Source: DATGFB01 sp032160545
GTDB taxonomy: Bacteria > Actinomycetota > Actinomycetes > Mycobacteriales > Jatrophihabitantaceae
DNA length: 24,567 bases
Direction: 5' to 3'
Assembly (NCBI GenBank): GCA_032160545.1
Contig: JAVHVN010000020.1
Coordinates: 1 to 24,567, forward strand
Positions within the stretch are counted from its first letter, which is position 1. The number at the start of each line of letters is the position of its first letter. This document shows, in pieces, positions 21,602 to 24,567 of the stretch. Below the pieces are notes generated by a model, which worked only from the letters and a program-made list of their open reading frames with translations, did not search any database and had not been told where the DNA came from. The translations under genes and the position numbers were made by a program.

Positions 21602-22210
21602 TCAGAGCATCTCAGGCGGCCCACCAACAAGTGCTGGCTCGGCGTGGGCGGAGCGGGCCGGAAGTCGCTTGGCCCAGTCGACCCGCGCAAGCAGCACGAC
21701 GCCGATGAGCATGACGGCCTGCAACGTGATGCTCGGCCACGATGTGATGCTCTTCTGCAGCTGCCCGCCCAGGCTGGCGTCGGCAACGCCGGCCGCACCG
21801 ATGTACAGCGAGTAGCTGACGAGGCGGCCGCCGAAGAAGGCGGTCGTGATCGGCAACAAGGGCACCTTCATGACGCCGGCCGCCTCGAACAGCTGGGCGG
21901 ACGGTAGCGGTGAGAGCGCGAAAAGTCCCAGGCCTACCGCGGCGCGGCCACGGTGACCGGTGAGATAGTCCCCGGCGGCACGCAGGCTGGCGACGCGGTG
22001 GTCAGGAAGCCACCGCCCCACATGCCGGGTGCCGACAGCCAGGCACAAGCGGCCGGCGCCGGCGGCAAGCGCTCCGATGACGATCAGCAAAGGCGCAGAC
22101 AGGTGCTCATGGAGACGGAAGAGTACGAGGACGGTCCACGTCGGTGGACCGAGGGCAGGCATGAGGTTGATCCCGAACACCACTGCAGCGACAAGCAAGT
22201 AGGTCAGCAT
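21602..22210 (-). CDS. multi-pass membrane protein, VTT/DedA-like or small exporter type
   Basis: 202 residues with about five or six membrane segments. NLMPALGPPTWTVL (15-28) is a re-entrant-loop-like motif, ALSPLPSAQLFEAAGV (98-113) resembles the Pro-rich loop of VTT/DedA proteins, and FFGGRLVSY (125-133) supports the same superfamily. I cannot assign a specific family. Start: ATG 22210 sits directly at the first membrane segment; GTG 22222, with GGAAG 5 nt upstream, is nearly as good and adds four residues. A 48-nt gap separates it from the DUF1003 gene on the same strand; they may be co-transcribed. Confidence 0.7.
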   Translation of the reverse strand: MLTYLLVAAVVFGINLMPALGPPTWTVLVLFRLHEHLSAPLLIVIGALAAGAGRLCLAVGTRHVGRWLPDHRVASLRAAGDYLTGHRGRAAVGLGLFALSPLPSAQLFEAAGVMKVPLLPITTAFFGGRLVSYSLYIGAAGVADASLGGQLQKSITSWPSITLQAVMLIGVVLLARVDWAKRLPARSAHAEPALVGGPPEML

Positions 22211-22404
22211 CGCAGGTTGCACACCCGCTTCCGCGACGGCTCGCGGGCTCCGACCTTGATGAGTACGGACTCCGCACCCCGACACTACGCGCGAGTCATC
22301 GCTCCGGCGGACTGGGCGTTGCGGATCTCGGAGCCGAAGACGGCCGCCTGGGTGCGGCGCTGCATGCCGAGATTGGCCAAGAGGCCGGTCGGCCAGGAGC
22401 CAAG

Positions 22405-22418
22405 GCCCGGATCCGGGC
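22405..22418. repeat. 14-bp perfect palindrome GCCCGGATCCGGGC
   Basis: Self-complementary over all 14 positions, 137 nt upstream of the helicase start. Could be an operator; equally it could arise by chance in GC-rich DNA. Confidence 0.4.
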
Positions 22419-22541
22419 AGCGCGGTGATCCGCCGAGCACTTCGAGCGTCAAATCCATCGCCTGATCGATCACCCTTCGGCGATGCGGCAGAGGCCGCGC
22501 GCCACGACGGCGACGTCCCGCGTTCGGCGTACTGCGGAGAA

Positions 22542-22547
22542 TAGGAT
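22542..22547 (+). promoter_or_regulatory. -10 box (TAGGAT) of a probable leaderless helicase transcript
   Basis: TAGGAT is followed by 7 nt and the ATG at 22555. No Shine-Dalgarno with usable spacing and no obvious -35. Confidence 0.45.
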
Positions 22548-22554
22548 CGAACGC

Positions 22555-24564
22555 ATGGTCGATAATCGCTGGGCGGACGGCCTGGACGACGCGCAGCTCA
22601 CGGCAGTGCAGCACAACGCCGGGCCGTTGGTGGTGATGGCCGGCGCGGGCACGGGCAAGACGCGGATGCTGACCGCGCGGGTCGCGCGGTTGTTGGCCTC
22701 CGGCGTCAAGCCGGAGCGGGTGCTGCTGTTGACGTTCACGCGGCGGGCCGCGTCGTCGATGACCTCTCGCGCGGCTGCCCTGTGTGGAGATCCTCGGGTG
22801 GCGCAGCTGCTGTGGAGCGGCACGTTTCATGCGGTGGCTCATCGGCTGGTCAGCGAGCACGCTGCCTCGTTGGGTCTGTCGGCGGTGACGGTACTGGACC
22901 CCGAGGACGTCGTGAGCCTGATGGACCTGCTGCGCGAGGAACACGGCCTGACCGGCACCGATACGCGGTTCCCGAGCAGTCCGAAGCTCGCCGACGTGTT
23001 CTCGCGCGCGATCAACACCGGCCGACCCGCCCGCGAGGTGATCGCCGCGGAGATTCCGGCATTCGCCCACCAGGCGGAGCAGATCCTCGGGCTGTTTCGT
23101 GCGTTCATGGCACGCAAGCGCGCTCAGGGCTTGCTGGACTTCGACGACCTGCTGCTGTGCTGGGGGCAGCTGCTCGCCGATCCCACCGTGGGGCAGAAGC
23201 TGCGCCGACGCTGGGACTGGGTCCTCGTTGATGAGTACCAGGACGTCAACCGCGCCCAGGTGGAGATCGTCACCGGGCTGCGTCCCGACGGTGAAGGGTT
23301 GACCGTGGTCGGTGACGATGCGCAGGCGATCTACGGCTTCCGGGGCGCCAACGCGGCGCACCTCGAGGAGCTGCTTCATCGTCTTCCGGGCGCCACGCTG
23401 GTCCGGCTGCAGCGCAACTTTCGCTCGGTGCAGCCGGTGCTCGACCTTGCCAACGTGATCAGGCCGGGCGATGGTCCCGACCGGCTGCACCTGACCGCCG
23501 ACCGCCAGGACGAGCGCGCCCGCAAGCCCATCCTCGCGGCGTGCCAGGACGCCGACAGCGAGGCCGCCATGGTCGCCGCCGCCGTGCTGACCGCCCAGCA
23601 GGACGGCCTGCCGCTGCGCGAGCAGGCGGTGCTGATGCGCGCCGGCACTCACAGCAACGTCCTCGAAGTGGAGCTCGCGGTCCGCAACATCCCCTACGTC
23701 AAGTACGGCGGAATCCGCTTCCTGGACACCGCGCATGTCCGCGATCTGATTGCCGCGTTACGGGTGACCACCAATCCGCTCGACGAACTCGCGTGGTACC
23801 GGCTGCTGTGTCTGCACCGCAACATCGGCAAGGCCACCGCACGCGGGCTCATGCCGCTGCTGCTCACCCCCGACGCCCCGGACATCAACACCGTCGTGGC
23901 CGCCGGGACCGACCGTGCCCGCACCGCGCTCGCCGCCACGCTGACCCACCTGGCCCACGCGCGGTCAAATCCTTCGGCGTCCGATCGCGCCGCCGCCTGC
24001 GTTGCGGCGGTGCGGCCCCTGGTCCGCGCCCATTACGCCGACTGGCACGCCCGCGTCGAAGACGTAGACCGCATCGGCGAGGCGGCGGCCGCCCGAACCG
24101 ACCTCGCCGCATTCATCGCCGAACTCACTCTCGATCCCGCCTCCAGCAGCGCCGACTACGCCAAGGCACCGCAGCGCGACGAGGACTACCTGACGCTGAG
24201 CACCGTGCATTCCGCGAAGGGCCTGGAGTGGAGTGCCGTGCACCTCATCCGCGCTGTCGACGGCGCGTTCCCCTCCGACATGGCCCTCGGCGACGAGAAC
24301 GGACTGGAGGAGGAGCAGCGGCTGTTCTACGTCGCGATCACTCGTGCCCGCGACAGTCTGACGATCTATACGCCGCAGCGCATGCCGACCGACTGGACCA
24401 GCTACCGAGCCCGACATGTCTACGCGAAGGCCAGCCGTTTCCTCACCGAGGACGCCATCGCCGTGCTCGACGTGCAACAACACGAGCCGCTGCGCGCGCC
24501 ACTTCGGCCCGCGCATGGGAACCCGCGCGTCGAGATCCCCGCAATGGAACATCTCTTCGGCTAG
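22555..24564 (+). CDS. UvrD/Rep-family ATP-dependent DNA helicase
   Basis: 669-residue superfamily 1A helicase with every motif in order: Q motif DDAQLTAVQH (11-20), Walker A AGAGTGKT (29-36), Ia LTFTRRAASSM (59-69), II DEYQD (226-230), III GDDAQAIYGFRGA (253-265), IV QRNFRS (286-291), V LSTVHSAKGLEW (548-559), VI EEEQRLFYVAITRARD (585-600). This predicts 3'-5' translocation on single-stranded DNA in repair or replication restart. It is shorter than UvrD/PcrA (about 720 or more) and lacks their C-terminal Tudor-like extension, ending with a Pro/Arg-rich 40 residues. No nuclease or HRDC domain is visible. ATG 22555 is preferred to the upstream in-frame start at 22483. The gene is complete; the window ends 3 nt later. 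Confidence 0.93.
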   Translation: MVDNRWADGLDDAQLTAVQHNAGPLVVMAGAGTGKTRMLTARVARLLASGVKPERVLLLTFTRRAASSMTSRAAALCGDPRVAQLLWSGTFHAVAHRLVSEHAASLGLSAVTVLDPEDVVSLMDLLREEHGLTGTDTRFPSSPKLADVFSRAINTGRPAREVIAAEIPAFAHQAEQILGLFRAFMARKRAQGLLDFDDLLLCWGQLLADPTVGQKLRRRWDWVLVDEYQDVNRAQVEIVTGLRPDGEGLTVVGDDAQAIYGFRGANAAHLEELLHRLPGATLVRLQRNFRSVQPVLDLANVIRPGDGPDRLHLTADRQDERARKPILAACQDADSEAAMVAAAVLTAQQDGLPLREQAVLMRAGTHSNVLEVELAVRNIPYVKYGGIRFLDTAHVRDLIAALRVTTNPLDELAWYRLLCLHRNIGKATARGLMPLLLTPDAPDINTVVAAGTDRARTALAATLTHLAHARSNPSASDRAAACVAAVRPLVRAHYADWHARVEDVDRIGEAAAARTDLAAFIAELTLDPASSSADYAKAPQRDEDYLTLSTVHSAKGLEWSAVHLIRAVDGAFPSDMALGDENGLEEEQRLFYVAITRARDSLTIYTPQRMPTDWTSYRARHVYAKASRFLTEDAIAVLDVQQHEPLRAPLRPAHGNPRVEIPAMEHLFG

Positions 24565-24567
24565 GCA

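Larger units (their letters stand above)
22211..22554. other. 344-nt divergent intergenic region
   Basis: Lies between the VTT-like gene (minus) and the helicase (plus). It holds a 14-bp perfect palindrome at 22405-22418 and the probable helicase -10 box at 22542-22547. A minus-strand 57-codon ORF (22285-22458, ATG, ending in TRA-stop) has no recognised domain and only a weak ribosome-binding site; it may be a remnant or spurious. No promoter for the minus-strand gene stands out and no RNA gene is seen. Confidence 0.6.

Noticed and set aside
22285..23736. Long minus-strand open frame (483 codons) antisense to the helicase
   Set aside because: Its protein is Arg/Gln/His-rich low-quality sequence typical of a shadow frame in GC-rich DNA, while the plus strand has all helicase motifs. 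Only the 3' 174 nt outside the helicase were kept as a doubtful item.
1..24567. CRISPR array, insertion sequence or phage genes
   Set aside because: No regularly spaced direct repeats, transposase, integrase or structural phage genes were seen on either strand.

Overview
The window is chromosomal DNA from a high-GC actinobacterium. Evidence: strong G/C bias at third codon positions; frequent GTG starts; an actinobacterial ACT-ACT-HAD SerB; the Mec-CysO-CysM cysteine pathway; and a gene order that, from memory, closely follows Mycobacterium tuberculosis Rv1330c-Rv1341 (pncB, clpS, DUF2017, mec, cysO, cysM, rhomboid, murI, Rv1339, rph, rdgB). The genus cannot be fixed from the sequence. Non-mycobacterial features (pncA beside pncB, a GH16 enzyme, a deacetylase-glycosyltransferase fusion) fit a free-living or plant/soil lineage, which is inference.

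Layout. 1-2055: 3' end of ctaD (terminal oxidase subunit I), then serB. 2059-3915 (minus): pncB-pncA, nicotinamide/nicotinate salvage to NAD. 3963-4735: clpS and a coupled DUF2017 gene. 4779-6639: mec, cysO, cysM, cysteine synthesis from O-phosphoserine and protein-bound thiocarboxylate. A short ORF ending Cys-Arg-stop overlaps the end of mec and is followed by a hairpin before cysO; it looks like a cysteine-sensing leader. 6712-8729: membrane-anchored molybdopterin oxidoreductase and a four-helix membrane protein. 8753-13905: rhomboid protease, murI, Rv1339-like metallo-beta-lactamase-fold phosphodiesterase, (YjbQ on the minus strand), rph, rdgB and a zinc alcohol dehydrogenase, several joined by 4-nt GTGA overlaps. 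13912-15772: STAS protein, aldo/keto reductase and TraR/DksA-type zinc-finger protein. 15969-19768: secreted GH16 glycanase facing, across a perfect 19-bp terminator stem, a two-gene minus-strand unit that encodes a Pro/Ala/Gly-rich membrane-anchored protein and a fused NodB deacetylase/processive GT2 synthase. 19911-22210 (minus): four small membrane proteins of poorly known function (2-TM protein, DUF347-repeat protein, DUF1003 protein, VTT-like protein). 22555-24564: UvrD/Rep-family helicase, complete.

Functional threads. SerB and CysM both consume O-phosphoserine, and Mec, CysO and CysM form a complete module. PncA and PncB are consecutive enzymes. The deacetylase-GT2 fusion, its coupled partner and the GH16 enzyme suggest a cell-surface polysaccharide locus. 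Several genes (mec, rhomboid, murI, rph, helicase) have a TANNNT box 6-8 nt before the start codon and no Shine-Dalgarno, the layout of leaderless actinobacterial transcripts. No tRNA, rRNA, CRISPR array or insertion sequence was found.
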